This document shows positions 13,911 through 24,992 of a stretch of DNA of 41,258 bases, one piece after another. The notes under the pieces were generated by a model, which did not search any database, had not been told where the DNA came from, and saw only the letters and a list, made by a program, of their open reading frames with translations. Within the stretch, counting starts at the first letter, position 1. Each line of letters starts with the position of its first letter. The stretch covers positions 1 through 41,258 of the forward strand of contig DYFL01000020.1 of NCBI GenBank assembly GCA_020725195.1, in the 5' to 3' direction. The position numbers and the translations under genes are program-made. This DNA comes from Hydrogenophilus sp. (GTDB lineage: Bacteria; Pseudomonadota; Gammaproteobacteria; Burkholderiales; Thiobacillaceae).

Positions 13911-14483
13911 ATGAACATCACTCATTTCACCAAGGAAGCGGCCGCGCTCGCCAAGGAACTGGGCGGCGCTTTCGTCAAGGAACTCGCCCTCGGCCTGCTG
14001 GATGTGGCCTTTTTCCTGGGCCTCATCGGTTTCGGCGGCAAGCTGCTTATTGATCTGCATCTTGGTATCCCAGATTCCATCCAAGGTGGAGCCTGGGCGG
14101 CCTTCGCGGGCCTGTTCCTACCCTATCTATGCCTCTTTGTCCCAGGGCTGGGCGAGCATGCCGGACGCTACTACCGCATGATGATCGCGATGCTCGTGCT
14201 TTACTTCGCGGCCCCTGTTGCTCAACTGCTGTGGAACTACGCACACCCCATCATCGGCGTGGTGGTCGGTGCCGTGGGGATCGGGTTTTCCATGATGATT
14301 GTGGTTGCCCACCCGAGCGAGGCTGGTGATCACAACGACAGTACGGTCGAGAAGCAGAGCCGCGACGACGACAACAACACCGAGAAGCAGCGCCGCGATG
14401 ACGACTATTACGCCGAGAAGCAGCGCCGCGATGACCACAACAACGAAGCCAATCTGCACTCGATCCAGTGGCGGCGGCCCTGA
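13911..14483 (+). CDS. Membrane protein with 11-residue charged repeats
   Basis: A 190-residue protein with about four hydrophobic segments (29-50, 60-80, 90-108, 112-133) and a very hydrophilic tail. The tail has three 11-residue repeats that begin EKQ at 147, 158 and 169 (form EKQRRDDDYYA). The DNA repeat has a 33-bp period. Like its neighbour it combines a membrane part with a charged tail. No family is recognised. It lies in the row AAA+ protein, two membrane proteins, lipoprotein. Confidence 0.6.
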   Translation: MNITHFTKEAAALAKELGGAFVKELALGLLDVAFFLGLIGFGGKLLIDLHLGIPDSIQGGAWAAFAGLFLPYLCLFVPGLGEHAGRYYRMMIAMLVLYFAAPVAQLLWNYAHPIIGVVVGAVGIGFSMMIVVAHPSEAGDHNDSTVEKQSRDDDNNTEKQRRDDDYYAEKQRRDDHNNEANLHSIQWRRP

Positions 14484-14541
14484 TCTACAGGGATGTCGCC
14501 CGGATTACCCTATACAACCTAATTTTCACGAAGGAATGACG

Positions 14542-14733
14542 ATGAAATTCACGATTCTGCTGGCTGCGCTTCTGGCCACACTGGGCATGACAGGATGTCA
14601 TAACAAGGAAATCGAAAAACCGAAATCTGAGAAAGAGGCCCTGATCGACGAGCTTAAAGGCAACGCCTCCGAGCTTAATCCTCAACAGCGTCAGTTTGTC
14701 GAGGCCTTCTACCCCAGCACATCAGAGAAATAG
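14542..14733 (+). CDS. Small lipoprotein
   Basis: A 63-residue protein starting at ATG 14542 with AAGGAA upstream. The signal sequence ends in a lipobox-like LGMTGC, giving lipidation at Cys19. The mature part is about 45 charged residues ending in ELNPQQRQFVEAFYP. It is an entry-exclusion-sized or lysis-type lipoprotein, but neither role is supported by a recognisable family. It is the last rightward gene before the opposing integrase module. Confidence 0.65.
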   Translation: MKFTILLAALLATLGMTGCHNKEIEKPKSEKEALIDELKGNASELNPQQRQFVEAFYPSTSEK

Positions 14734-14831
14734 GCGATTCCGGTTTACCTGCGGCCATTGGCTTTGATGCGCTGTATCTTTTCCCTGGCCTGCTGACTTG
14801 GCTTGAACCCAGGGCGCCAGGCTCGCCTTTC

Positions 14832-15050
14832 CTACGCGGCGAGCTTGTGTAGCGTATCAGCGAGATCCGAGGGGACCTGCAGCGGGGCAAACAGTTTGGC
14901 GGGAAACAGATAGTCCTCGCCGGACTCGTCCACGACGCGGAGAAAGCCGCGGCGCTCCGCTTCCTTGTCGGGCAGTGTCTCGTATAGCTTCCGAGGCTCC
15001 AGCGAGGCCGGATATCCCTCGTTGGACAGACAGACAACGAACTCGCTCAT
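14832..15050 (-). CDS. Conserved small protein of the integrase module
   Basis: A 72-residue protein read leftward and overlapping the next gene by 4 bases. It starts MSEFVVCLSNEGYPASLEPR and contains ESGEDYLFPAKLF. I recognise this pattern from small proteins of unknown function in many proteobacteria, often next to other small genes, but know of no assigned role. It is probably co-transcribed with the integrase. Confidence 0.65.
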   Translation of the reverse strand: MSEFVVCLSNEGYPASLEPRKLYETLPDKEAERRGFLRVVDESGEDYLFPAKLFAPLQVPSDLADTLHKLAA

Positions 15051-15277
15051 AAGAACCTCTTGATCTTGTGTTCCACTTTGCCGATACCGTGGGCTTCGTA
15101 CCAGTGTATTTCAGCCCTGACGGTTTCGCCATCATCGAGGCGCACCATGGCGAACCCCTTTTTCTTCTTCCAGTTGCCAGGACCATAGACCTTCACGAGT
15201 CGGGGGCGGTCCCGGATGCCGGGCCCTTCGGCGATTGTTTCAATCCCCTGGATCTGCCCAACGACCGTGAAGCTCAT
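15047..15277 (-). CDS. Small SH3-like hypothetical protein
   Basis: A 76-residue, strongly basic protein that overlaps the integrase stop codon by 4 bases (ATGA). It is mostly beta strand: VVGQIQGIETIAEG, then RLVKVYGPGNWKKKKGFAMV and EIHWYEAHGIGKVEHKIKRF. The WYEAHGIG-K-KIKRF ending is shared with small conserved proteins found near toxin or integrase genes. Its function is unknown. Coupling to the integrase frame suggests a role in integration or its control. Confidence 0.65.
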   Translation of the reverse strand: MSFTVVGQIQGIETIAEGPGIRDRPRLVKVYGPGNWKKKKGFAMVRLDDGETVRAEIHWYEAHGIGKVEHKIKRFL

Positions 15278-16329
15278 CCGAGCTTCCTCGCCAGGTCCTC
15301 GGCCCTGAGCTGGGTGTATCGCTTGAGCATGTGCAAAGTTTTGTGACCGGTGATCGCCGCCACCTCCATCATGCCGAAGTCGCCTCGCTCGAACAGCCTG
15401 GACGTGGCCTCGTGCCGGAGATCGTGGAACCGCAGATCCTCCAGGAGTCCGGGATATGGATCGCGCGCGGACTTCTTGTATTCCTCGGCATGGGTCTTTC
15501 TGCCGCGCTCGCAGGCCCGGGCGAATGCCCTCACCAGGCCGTCCTGGGTGATGCGGAAGATCCGGCCGCCCTCGATGGGGCGGGGCAGGGACTTGAGTAC
15601 GGCCACGGCCCGGGTTGAGAGCGGCACCGTGCGGCTCTCGCCGTTCTTGGTGTCCGCCAGGGTGGCCAGGCCTTTCCCGTCCTTGAGATAGTTCACATCT
15701 GCCCAACACAGCCCCAGGATCTCGCCCTGACGCATGCCGGTTTCGATGGCGAACTCGGCCGCGGGGGCAGCATAAGGGTTCCGGCCCTTGCGCAGCTCGG
15801 CGAGCAGGCGGGCCTCCTCGTCGCCCTCCAGGCGCCGATCACGCTTCCGTGAGGGTCCGGGTAAGGTGATGGCCTTCACGGGGTTCTGCAGGCCCTCCAT
15901 ACCCCATTCCCGGCGGGCAACCTCGAAGAGATGGGAGAGCAGGGCCAGCTCCAGGCGGATCGTGTTCTCGGCCTTGCCGGCCTTGCGCCACTCGTCCCTG
16001 AACTTCGCCAGGTCGGCGCTTCGGACCGAGGCCAGGGGGCGGGCGGCCAGCTTGTGATTGGTCCAGCGGGCGATACGGGTCCGCTCCCGGCCGGCGCCCT
16101 TCTTCCGCTCGGTGACCTCCTTCTCGTACCGCTCCAGGGCCTCCTTGAGCGTGGTCCGCTCCGCCTCGGCCCGCGAGACGAATACCCCGCGGTCCATTTC
16201 GTTCTCGATCAGCCGGGCCCACTTCTCGGCGTCGGCCTTGTAGTTGAACGTCTTCGACTGGAGGGGGTAGCCCTTGCGCTTGACGATGGCCTGCCACTGA
16301 AAATCTCCGCGCTTCCTGATCGTGGCCAT
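15274..16329 (-). CDS. int: Tyrosine-recombinase integrase
   Basis: A 351-residue phage-type integrase. ATG 16329 is chosen because GGAGG lies just upstream; the longer frame runs into the tRNA-derived attR. Residues 1-60 are an arm-binding-like N-domain (ATIRKRGDFQWQAIVKRKGY), 60-150 a core-binding SAM-like domain, and 165-351 the catalytic domain with R200 (GMRQGEILGL), H302-x-x-R305 (FHDLRHE), H329 (GHK) and Y338 (KRYTQL). It would insert and excise the element at tRNA-Leu. Two GGGTGACA repeats lie 12-31 bp before its start, so it may regulate itself through its own arm sites. Confidence 0.95.
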   Translation of the reverse strand: MATIRKRGDFQWQAIVKRKGYPLQSKTFNYKADAEKWARLIENEMDRGVFVSRAEAERTTLKEALERYEKEVTERKKGAGRERTRIARWTNHKLAARPLASVRSADLAKFRDEWRKAGKAENTIRLELALLSHLFEVARREWGMEGLQNPVKAITLPGPSRKRDRRLEGDEEARLLAELRKGRNPYAAPAAEFAIETGMRQGEILGLCWADVNYLKDGKGLATLADTKNGESRTVPLSTRAVAVLKSLPRPIEGGRIFRITQDGLVRAFARACERGRKTHAEEYKKSARDPYPGLLEDLRFHDLRHEATSRLFERGDFGMMEVAAITGHKTLHMLKRYTQLRAEDLARKLG

Positions 16330-16340
16330 GCGGCCCTCCG

Positions 16341-16360
16341 GGGTGACATACGGGTGACAA
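16341..16360. promoter_or_regulatory. Candidate arm-type sites, right end
   Basis: GGGTGACAT (16341-16349) and GGGTGACAA (16352-16360) are direct repeats 11 bp apart, one helical turn. The complement TTTGTCACCC-TATG also occurs at the left end (about 228-242). The sites sit between the integrase start and attR. Confidence 0.55.
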
Positions 16361-16408
16361 ATATTGTAGAATTTGCTCGGAAAGCGCGTCAATGCTTGAA
16401 GGTCTCTC

Positions 16409-16464
16409 GGACTTAAAATCCCTCGCCGCAAGGCGTGCCGGTTCGAGTCCGGCTCCGGGTACCA
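16409..16464 (+). repeat. attR: partial tRNA-Leu 3' half
   Basis: This copy has the anticodon stem-loop, a shorter variable arm, the T arm and GGGTACCA, without a 5' half. It is therefore not a functional tRNA. It is probably the original chromosomal 3' end displaced by integration; the final T in GGGT (C in the intact gene) may have changed since. Confidence 0.85.
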
Positions 16465-16524
16465 GGGCCTGCGGGGCCCGTTCCTGTCGATGCAAGCCCC
16501 CGTTTTTCATCGATAAAATCCTGC

Positions 16525-16530
16525 TATACT
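16525..16530 (+). promoter_or_regulatory. Possible -10 of the rimP operon
   Basis: TATACT fits a -10 hexamer. The T-rich stretch upstream (16503-16509) is a poor -35. The next downstream feature is the hairpin at 16547, consistent with a short leader before rimP. Confidence 0.35.
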
Positions 16531-16546
16531 TGCGTGATTTTCATGG

Positions 16547-16568
16547 ATGGGCGTCGAGCCCATTTTTT
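16547..16568 (+). terminator. Terminator-like attenuator in the rimP leader
   Basis: ATGGGC (16547-16552) and GCCCAT (16558-16563) form a stem with a five-base loop, followed by TTTTT. It lies about 30 bases before the rimP start and after the presumed promoter, so it would act as an attenuator rather than an end. Terminator-like leaders before rimP-nusA are known in proteobacteria and fit control by the operon's own NusA. The mechanism here is inferred. Confidence 0.5.
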
Positions 16569-16597
16569 ATTTCTGCACGGATGGCATTGCAAGGCGG

Positions 16598-17059
16598 ATG
16601 GATCTGCAGGCGCTGATCGAGCCGACGGTGGTCGGCATGGGCTATGAACTGGTGATGCTGGAGCGCGCCGGCCGCGGGCTCGTGCGCGTCTACATCGACA
16701 GGCCCGAGGGTGTCGGCATCGAGGACTGCGTGAAGGTGAGCAACCAGCTCACCCGGCTGTTCGCCGTCGAGGACGTCGACTACGACCGCCTGGAGGTCTC
16801 CTCGCCCGGCCTGGACCGGCCGCTGGTGAAGGAGGCGGACTTCGTCCGCTTCGCCGGCGAGCGCGCCCAGCTCAGGCTGCGCCTGCCCCTGGAGGGGCAG
16901 CGCAAGTTCACGGGCGTGCTCGGCGCACTGAAGAACGGCTGTCTGGCGCTGCAGGTCGAGGGCCGCGAGGTGTCCATCCCCTTGGCAGAGATCGAGTCGG
17001 CCCGGCTGGCGCCGGAGGTATTGAGCAGATTTGAGGGTTCCCCCCGGAGGAAGCGATGA
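16598..17059 (+). CDS. rimP: Ribosome maturation factor RimP
   Basis: A 153-residue protein, the usual length for RimP, which helps assemble the 30S subunit. The N-domain starts [20 protein letters not shown]; residues 30-70 contain [20 protein letters not shown] and 75-90 the hallmark [12 protein letters not shown]. The C-terminal Sm-like barrel follows to the basic end SPRRKR. ATG 16598 is chosen over an earlier in-frame start at 16547 because the latter lies in the attenuator hairpin and adds non-conserved residues. It overlaps nusA by 4 bases and is the first gene of the operon, directly beyond the element's right end. Confidence 0.95.
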   Translation: MDLQALIEPTVVGMGYELVMLERAGRGLVRVYIDRPEGVGIEDCVKVSNQLTRLFAVEDVDYDRLEVSSPGLDRPLVKEADFVRFAGERAQLRLRLPLEGQRKFTGVLGALKNGCLALQVEGREVSIPLAEIESARLAPEVLSRFEGSPRRKR

Positions 17060-18543
17060 GTCGGGAAGTGTTGATGTTGGCGGATGCGCTGGCGCGCGAG
17101 AAGAACGTGGATCTGGAGATCGTCTTCGGTGCGCTGGAGTCGGCCCTGGCCCATGCCACCAAGAAGCGGATCAGCGACGACGTCGAGGTGCGCGTCGAGA
17201 TCGACCGGAATACCGGCGAATACCAGGCGTTCCGCCGCTGGGAGGTGCTCCCAGACGACGCGGAGATCGAGCACCCGGAGCGCCAGTACACCCTCACCGA
17301 GGCGAGGGCGCGCAGCGCGGACATCCAGGTCGGCGAGTACATCGAGGAGCCGCTGGAGGCGGTGGAGTTCGGGCGCATCGGCGCGCAGGCCGCCAAGCAG
17401 GTGATCCTGCAGAAGATCCGCGACGCCGAGCGCGAGCAGGTGCTCAACGACTTCCTCGCCCGCGACGAGACCCTGGTCACCGGCACCATCAAGCGCATGG
17501 ACCGGGGCAACGTCATCATCGAGTCCGGCCGCATCGAGGGCTGGCTCGCCCGCGACCAGATGATCCCCAAGGAGAACCTGCGCATGGGCGACCGGGTGCG
17601 CGCCTACCTGCAGCACATCGAGCGCGGCAGCCGCGGCCCCCAGCTGGTGCTCTCGCGCACGGCCCCGGAATTCATCATGAAGCTGTTCGAGCTCGAGGTG
17701 CCGGAGGTCAGCGAGGGCCTGGTCGAGGTCAGGGCGGCCGCCCGCGACCCGGGCATGCGCGCCAAGATCGCGGTGAAATCCAACGATCCGCGCATCGATC
17801 CCCAGGGCACCTGCATCGGCGTGCGCGGCACCCGGGTGACCGCGGTGACCAACGAGCTCGCCGGCGAGCGCGTCGACATCGTGCTCTGGTCGCCCGATCC
17901 GGCCCAGTTCGTGATCAACGCCCTGGCCCCGGCCGAGGTCTCCAGCATCGTGGTGGACGAGGACAAGCACAGCATGGACGTGGTGGTCGAAGAGGACCAG
18001 CTCGCCAGCGCCATCGGCCGCGGCGGCCAGAACGTGCGCCTCGCCTCGGAGCTCACCGGCTGGAACATCAACATCATGTCCATGGACGAGGCCCAGGAGA
18101 AGCAGGCCGAAGAGGCCGGTGCCATCCGCGCCCTGTTCATGGAGAAGCTGGACGTGGGCGAGGACGTGGCCGATGTCCTGGTGGAGGAAGGCTTCTCCAC
18201 CCTGGAAGAGGTGGCCTATGTGCCGCTCAACGAGATGCTGGAGATCGAGGCCTTCGACGAGGACACCGTGAACGAGCTGCGCGCCCGCGCCCGCGATGCG
18301 CTGCTCACCGCGGCCATCGCCCGCGAGGAGTCGGTCGAGACCGTGAATCCGGACCTCATGAGCATCGAAGGCATGGATGCCGACACGGCGGCGCTCTTGC
18401 AGTCGAAGGGGGTCAAGACCACCGAGGACCTGGCCGACCTGGCCGTGGACGAGCTCGTGGAGCTGACCGAGATGGACGAAGAGCGCGCCAAGCAACTGAT
18501 CATGACCGCGCGTGCGCCGCTGTTGGCTATGAGCGGGGAGTAA
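17056..18543 (+). CDS. nusA: Transcription termination/antitermination factor NusA
   Basis: A 495-residue protein, the same length as the Escherichia coli protein. The N-terminal polymerase-binding domain (1-130) is followed by an S1 domain (about 135-200, [20 protein letters not shown]), two KH domains (200-345, [14 protein letters not shown] and [17 protein letters not shown]) and two acidic C-terminal repeats (360-495). It binds RNA polymerase and RNA, affecting pausing, termination and antitermination. It is translationally coupled to rimP by the overlap and lies 8 bases before infB. Confidence 0.97.
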   Translation: MSREVLMLADALAREKNVDLEIVFGALESALAHATKKRISDDVEVRVEIDRNTGEYQAFRRWEVLPDDAEIEHPERQYTLTEARARSADIQVGEYIEEPLEAVEFGRIGAQAAKQVILQKIRDAEREQVLNDFLARDETLVTGTIKRMDRGNVIIESGRIEGWLARDQMIPKENLRMGDRVRAYLQHIERGSRGPQLVLSRTAPEFIMKLFELEVPEVSEGLVEVRAAARDPGMRAKIAVKSNDPRIDPQGTCIGVRGTRVTAVTNELAGERVDIVLWSPDPAQFVINALAPAEVSSIVVDEDKHSMDVVVEEDQLASAIGRGGQNVRLASELTGWNINIMSMDEAQEKQAEEAGAIRALFMEKLDVGEDVADVLVEEGFSTLEEVAYVPLNEMLEIEAFDEDTVNELRARARDALLTAAIAREESVETVNPDLMSIEGMDADTAALLQSKGVKTTEDLADLAVDELVELTEMDEERAKQLIMTARAPLLAMSGE

Positions 18544-18551
18544 GGGACCAG

Positions 18552-21083
<2,532 letters not shown>

Positions 21084-21092
21084 CAGCAGTAG

Positions 21093-21157
21093 CGGGTACC
21101 GGGTACCGAGTGCCGGGCAAGCACTCGTCACTCGGTACTCATCACCCGGTACTCACC
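21093..21157. repeat. Inverted heptamer arrays in the rbfA leader
   Basis: Four heptamer units of CGGGTAC/CGAGTGC type run from 21093 to 21120. Opposing units ACTCGTC, ACTCGGT, ACTCATC, ACCCGGT and ACTCACC run from 21123 to 21157 and end exactly at the rbfA ATG. The two arrays are roughly complementary and can form a stem. No Shine-Dalgarno is visible in the second array. The same layout occurs at 34921-34976. Confidence 0.7.
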
Positions 21158-21526
21158 ATGCCCACCGATTTCCCCCGTTCCCGCCGTGTCGGCGAGCAGA
21201 TCCGCCAGGAGCTGGCCGACATCCTCCGGCGCGAGATGAAGGACCCCCGCGTCCACGGGGTGACCCTCACCGCCGTGGAGGTGACCCAGGACCTGGAGCA
21301 CGCCAAGGTCTACTTCAGCCTGCTCTCGGGCGAGCCGAAGGCGGTGGAGCAGGCGCTGCAGCACGCGGCGGGCTTCCTGCGCTCCGAGCTCTCGCACCGC
21401 CTGCGCCTGCGCGTCGTGCCGCGGCTCAGCTTCCTGTTCGACGAGTCGCTCGAGCGCGGCAACCGCATCAGCCGGCTCATCGACGAGGCGGTCGAGGAAG
21501 ACAGGCGCCACCCCCACGATGACTGA
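21158..21526 (+). CDS. rbfA: Ribosome-binding factor A
   Basis: A 122-residue KH-type protein needed for 16S rRNA 5'-end maturation and cold adaptation. It shows the family pattern: [20 protein letters not shown], then DPRV near residue 32 and [13 protein letters not shown], ending with [23 protein letters not shown] 21158 fits the family N-terminus, although the preceding bases are a heptamer repeat with no recognisable ribosome-binding site. It overlaps truB by 8 bases. Confidence 0.95.
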   Translation: MPTDFPRSRRVGEQIRQELADILRREMKDPRVHGVTLTAVEVTQDLEHAKVYFSLLSGEPKAVEQALQHAAGFLRSELSHRLRLRVVPRLSFLFDESLERGNRISRLIDEAVEEDRRHPHDD

Positions 21527-22427
21527 GCCGCGCCGCCGGGCGCCGCGGCGGCGCATCAGCGGCGTGCTGCTGCTGGACAAGCCGGCAGGGCTCACCTCCA
21601 ACGCCGCGCTGCAGCGCGCCAAGCGCCTCTACGACGCGGAGAAGGCCGGCCACACCGGCACCCTGGACCCCTTCGCCTCGGGGCTCCTGCCCGTCTGCCT
21701 GGGCGAGGCGACCAAGTTCACGCAATACCTCCTGGACGCGGACAAGACCTACCGGGCGGTGATCCGCCTGGGGGTGCGCACCACGACGGCGGACCCGGAA
21801 GGCGAGGTGGTCGAGACGCGCCCGGTCGAGGTCGACCCGGGGCGCGTCCGGGCGGTGCTCGCCCGCTTCGTCGGCGAGACCGAGCAGGTCCCGCCCATGC
21901 ATTCGGCGCTCAAGCACGCGGGCCGTCCCCTCTACGAGTATGCCCGCAAGGGGGTGGCGATCGAGCGCGCCGCCCGCCGTGTGACGGTCCATGCCCTGGA
22001 CCTGGAGCGCCTGGAGGGGCCGGACCTGACGGTCGCGGTGCGGGCGAGCAAGGGCCTCTACGTCCGGACCCTTGCCGAGGACATCGGTGCGGCGCTCGGC
22101 TGCGGCGCCTACCTGGCGGCCCTGCGGCGTCTCGGCGTCGGCCCGTTCAGCCTGGAGGAGGCCGTGAGCCTGGAGGCGCTGGAGGCGATGACCCCGGAGG
22201 CGCGGGACGGCTGCCTGCGCCCCGAGGAGGCCCTGCTGGCGCACCTCGCCCGTCTCGATCTCGACCTCGAGGCCGCCTGGCAGATCGGCCACGGCCAGGC
22301 GATCTGGCGCCCGGGCATGGCGGTGGGGCAGCGGCTCCGCCTGCACGGGCCGGACGGGCGCTTCCTCGGCGTGGCCGAGGTGGACGCGGACGGCAAGGTG
22401 GCGCCCCGGCGCCTCGTGGTTTTCTGA
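21519..22427 (+). CDS. truB: tRNA pseudouridine-55 synthase TruB
   Basis: A 302-residue enzyme that makes pseudouridine 55 in the T loop of tRNAs. Residues 12-20 carry [10 protein letters not shown], and the catalytic Asp is in [14 protein letters not shown] (about residue 48). The TruB signature [10 protein letters not shown] follows near 185, then a PUA-type C-terminal domain (about 245-302). The basic N-terminus is [10 protein letters not shown]. It is translationally coupled to rbfA and ends about 95 bases before rpsO, which has its own promoter. Confidence 0.96.
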   Translation: MTEPRRRAPRRRISGVLLLDKPAGLTSNAALQRAKRLYDAEKAGHTGTLDPFASGLLPVCLGEATKFTQYLLDADKTYRAVIRLGVRTTTADPEGEVVETRPVEVDPGRVRAVLARFVGETEQVPPMHSALKHAGRPLYEYARKGVAIERAARRVTVHALDLERLEGPDLTVAVRASKGLYVRTLAEDIGAALGCGAYLAALRRLGVGPFSLEEAVSLEALEAMTPEARDGCLRPEEALLAHLARLDLDLEAAWQIGHGQAIWRPGMAVGQRLRLHGPDGRFLGVAEVDADGKVAPRRLVVF

Positions 22428-22454
22428 GCGCCGCGTCCCCTGCGTGCGATCTGC

Positions 22455-22484
22455 TTGAGGGATAGGGTGTTTCCCGAGTAAAAT
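22455..22484 (+). promoter_or_regulatory. Promoter upstream of rpsO
   Basis: TTGAGG (22455-22460), an 18-bp spacer and TAAAAT (22479-22484) give a reasonable sigma70 promoter. The start codon is 37 bp downstream. The downstream TAAAATCCG resembles that of the rpsF promoter at 37337. Confidence 0.6.
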
Positions 22485-22520
22485 CCGTCCTTTTCCAGTT
22501 TTTCGTTGGAGTCGCAAACC

Positions 22521-22790
22521 ATGGCCATCACCACCGCGCAGAAGGCGCAGATCCTGAAAGACCATCAGCGCGCAGCCGCCGACACCGGCTCGCCCGAGGT
22601 CCAGGTGGCGCTGCTCACCGCCCGCATCAACGACCTCACCGGCCACTTCAAGGCCCACGCCAAGGACCACCATTCCCGCCGCGGCCTGCTCAAGATGGTG
22701 AGCCGCCGCCGCCGCCTGCTCGACTACCTCAAGTCGCGTAACGCCGACGCCTACCGCGCCCTGATCGAGCGCCTGGGTCTGCGCAAGTAA
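22521..22790 (+). CDS. rpsO: 30S ribosomal protein S15
   Basis: An 89-residue protein of standard S15 length, all helical, binding the 16S central domain. The family segments [35 protein letters not shown] and a C-terminal RLGLRK are present. ATG 22521 is preferred to an in-frame ATG five codons earlier because S15 begins MAITTAQK here and GGAG lies 9 bases upstream. pnp follows 30 bases later, the usual rpsO-pnp pair. Confidence 0.97.
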   Translation: MAITTAQKAQILKDHQRAAADTGSPEVQVALLTARINDLTGHFKAHAKDHHSRRGLLKMVSRRRRLLDYLKSRNADAYRALIERLGLRK

Positions 22791-22820
22791 TCGCAAACGG
22801 TCAACACTAACGAGGTCAGC

Positions 22821-24932
22821 GTGAATCCTGTCAAGAAGAGCTTTCAGTACGGTCGCCACCAGGTGACCCTGGAGACGGGCGAGATCGCCCGTCAGGCCAC
22901 GGGCGCGGTCCTGGTGAACATGGACGACACCGTGGTGCTGGTGACCGCGGTCGCCAAGAACGAAGTGAAGCCCGGACAGGACTTTTTCCCGCTGACGGTC
23001 GACTACATGGAGAAGACCTACGCCGCGGGCCGCATCCCCGGCGGGTACTTCAAGCGCGAGGGCAAGCCGACCGAGAAGGAAACGCTCACCTCCCGCCTCA
23101 TCGACCGCCCCATCCGCCCGCTCTTCCCCGACGGTTTCTTCAATGAAGTGCAGATCATCGCCACGGTAGTCTCCGCCAACCCGGAGATCGATTCCGACAT
23201 CCCCGCCATGATCGGCGCCTCCGCCGCCCTGGCCCTTTCCGGCCTGCCCTTCAATGGACCCATCGGCGCCGCCCGTGTGGGCTACGTCGACGGCCAGTAC
23301 GTGCTCAACCCCACCCAGTCGGAGTTGAAGGTCTCCAAGCTGGACCTGGTGGTGGCCGGCACCGAATCCGCCGTGCTGATGGTGGAGTCCGAGGCCCAGG
23401 AGCTGCCCGAGGACGTGATGCTGGGCGCCGTGGTCTTCGGCCACGAGCAGATGCGCGCCGCCATCGACGCCATCAACGACCTGGCGGACGAAGCCGGCAA
23501 GGAGCCTTTGGACTGGACCCCGCCCGAGACGGATACCGCGCTCACCGAAAAGATGAAGGCCCTGTGCGCCGACGCCCTGTCCAGCGCCTACTCCATCAAG
23601 CAGAAACAATCCCGCCTGGCCGCGGTGGACGAGATCCGCAACCGCGTCTTCGCCGAGATGATCACCGAGGACATGGACACCACCGCCGCCAACGTGGTGA
23701 AGGATCTCTTCCATGCCCTGGAGGCCCAGGTCGTGCGCGGCCGCATCCTGGCCGGCGAGCCCCGCATCGACGGGCGCGACACCCGCACCGTGCGGCCCAT
23801 CACCATCCGCACCGGCGTGCTGCCCCGCACCCACGGCTCCGCCCTGTTCACCCGCGGCGAGACCCAGGCCCTGGTGGTGGCCACCCTGGGCACCGGCCGC
23901 GACGAGCAGACCATCGAGGCCCTCACGGGCGAGTACTCCGACCGCTTCCTGTTCCACTACAACATGCCCCCCTTCGCCACCGGCGAGACGGGCCGCGTGG
24001 GCAGCCCCAAGCGGCGCGAGATCGGCCACGGGCGGCTCGCCAAGCGCGGCCTCCTGGCCGTGCTGCCCAGCAAGGAGGAGTTCGGCTACACGCTGAGGGT
24101 CGTCTCCGAGATCACCGAGTCCAACGGCTCTTCCTCCATGGCCTCCGTCTGCGGCGGCAGCCTGGCCCTGATGGACGCCGGCGTGCCCATGAAGAAGCAC
24201 GTGGCCGGCATCGCCATGGGTCTGATCAAGGAAGGCAAGCGCTTCGCGGTGCTGACCGACATCCTCGGCGACGAGGACCACCTGGGCGACATGGACTTCA
24301 AGGTGGCCGGCACCACCGACGGGGTCACCGCCCTGCAGATGGACATCAAGATCCAGGGCATCACCAAGGAGATCATGCAGGTGGCCCTGACCCAGGCCAG
24401 CGAGGCCCGCATGCACATCCTCGGCATCATGAACGAGGCCGAGTCCGCCCCCCACGAGATGAGCCAGTACGCGCCGCGCATCATCACCATGAAGATCAAC
24501 CCGGAGAAGATCCGCGACGTGATCGGCAAGGGCGGCGCCACCATCCGGGCCCTGACCGAGGAGACCGGCACCCAGATCGACATCGACGACACCGGCACCA
24601 TCAAGATCGCCTGCACCAGCACCGAGGCAGGCGAACTGGCCAAGAAGCGCATCGAGGACATCACCGCCGAGGTGGAGGTGGGCCGGATCTACGAGGGCAC
24701 CGTGCTCAAGATCCTGGACTTCGGCGCCATCGTCAACGTGCTGCCCGGCAAGGACGGCCTGCTGCACATCTCCCAGATCGCGCAGGAGCGCGTCAACGCC
24801 GTCACCGACTACCTCAAGGAAGGCCAGGTGGTGCGGGTCAAGGTACTGGAGGCCGACGAGAAGGGCCGGCTGCGCCTGTCCATGAAGGCCATCGCCGAGG
24901 CCCCCGCGGAGCCCGCCCCGGCCGGAGAGTGA
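22821..24932 (+). CDS. pnp: Polynucleotide phosphorylase
   Basis: A 703-residue 3'-5' exoribonuclease that degrades RNA by phosphorolysis and is part of RNA degradosomes. It starts at GTG 22821 with GAGG upstream. It has two RNase PH domains (1-220 and about 310-545) around an alpha-helical domain, the second with [20 protein letters not shown], then a KH domain ([19 protein letters not shown], about 560-620) and an S1 domain ([18 protein letters not shown], 625-690). A strong terminator follows directly. Confidence 0.97.
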   Translation: MNPVKKSFQYGRHQVTLETGEIARQATGAVLVNMDDTVVLVTAVAKNEVKPGQDFFPLTVDYMEKTYAAGRIPGGYFKREGKPTEKETLTSRLIDRPIRPLFPDGFFNEVQIIATVVSANPEIDSDIPAMIGASAALALSGLPFNGPIGAARVGYVDGQYVLNPTQSELKVSKLDLVVAGTESAVLMVESEAQELPEDVMLGAVVFGHEQMRAAIDAINDLADEAGKEPLDWTPPETDTALTEKMKALCADALSSAYSIKQKQSRLAAVDEIRNRVFAEMITEDMDTTAANVVKDLFHALEAQVVRGRILAGEPRIDGRDTRTVRPITIRTGVLPRTHGSALFTRGETQALVVATLGTGRDEQTIEALTGEYSDRFLFHYNMPPFATGETGRVGSPKRREIGHGRLAKRGLLAVLPSKEEFGYTLRVVSEITESNGSSSMASVCGGSLALMDAGVPMKKHVAGIAMGLIKEGKRFAVLTDILGDEDHLGDMDFKVAGTTDGVTALQMDIKIQGITKEIMQVALTQASEARMHILGIMNEAESAPHEMSQYAPRIITMKINPEKIRDVIGKGGATIRALTEETGTQIDIDDTGTIKIACTSTEAGELAKKRIEDITAEVEVGRIYEGTVLKILDFGAIVNVLPGKDGLLHISQIAQERVNAVTDYLKEGQVVRVKVLEADEKGRLRLSMKAIAEAPAEPAPAGE

Positions 24933-24940
24933 GGTCTCAA

Positions 24941-24978
24941 GGCGCAAAAAAAGCGGCTTCGGCCGCTTTTTTTGCGCC
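24941..24978. terminator. Bidirectional terminator between pnp and the opposing gene
   Basis: Perfect 17-bp arms (24941-24957 and 24962-24978) surround a TTCG tetraloop closed by C-G. Seven A in the left arm pair with seven T in the right arm, so it can act on both strands: after pnp and after the leftward gene ending at 24993. Confidence 0.95.
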
Positions 24979-24992
24979 TGACGCAGACAGGC

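Larger units (their letters stand above)
46..16464. mobile_element. Integrated mobilisable element in tRNA-Leu (about 16.4 kb)
   Basis: The boundaries come from a split direct repeat of the tRNA-Leu 3' half: an 18-bp block (GGACTTAAAATCCCTCGC at 46-63 and 16409-16426) and a 27-bp block (72-98 and 16433-16459). A tyrosine integrase lies just inside the right end and reads inward. The interior encodes DNA-binding proteins, a replication-like gene, a T4CP/relaxase-like pair, an origin-like region and a membrane AAA+ protein. No VirB4, VirB6, VirB8-10 or pilin gene is recognisable, so transfer would need a helper conjugation system. I infer an integrative mobilisable element with plasmid-like replication. 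A phage is less likely because no capsid, terminase, tail or Zot gene is seen. Confidence 0.85.

Noticed and set aside
16330-16431. Longer N-terminus for the integrase
   Set aside because: The extra residues would be encoded by the tRNA-derived attR and the GGGTGACA repeats. ATG 16329 has a good ribosome-binding site and gives a normal integrase start.
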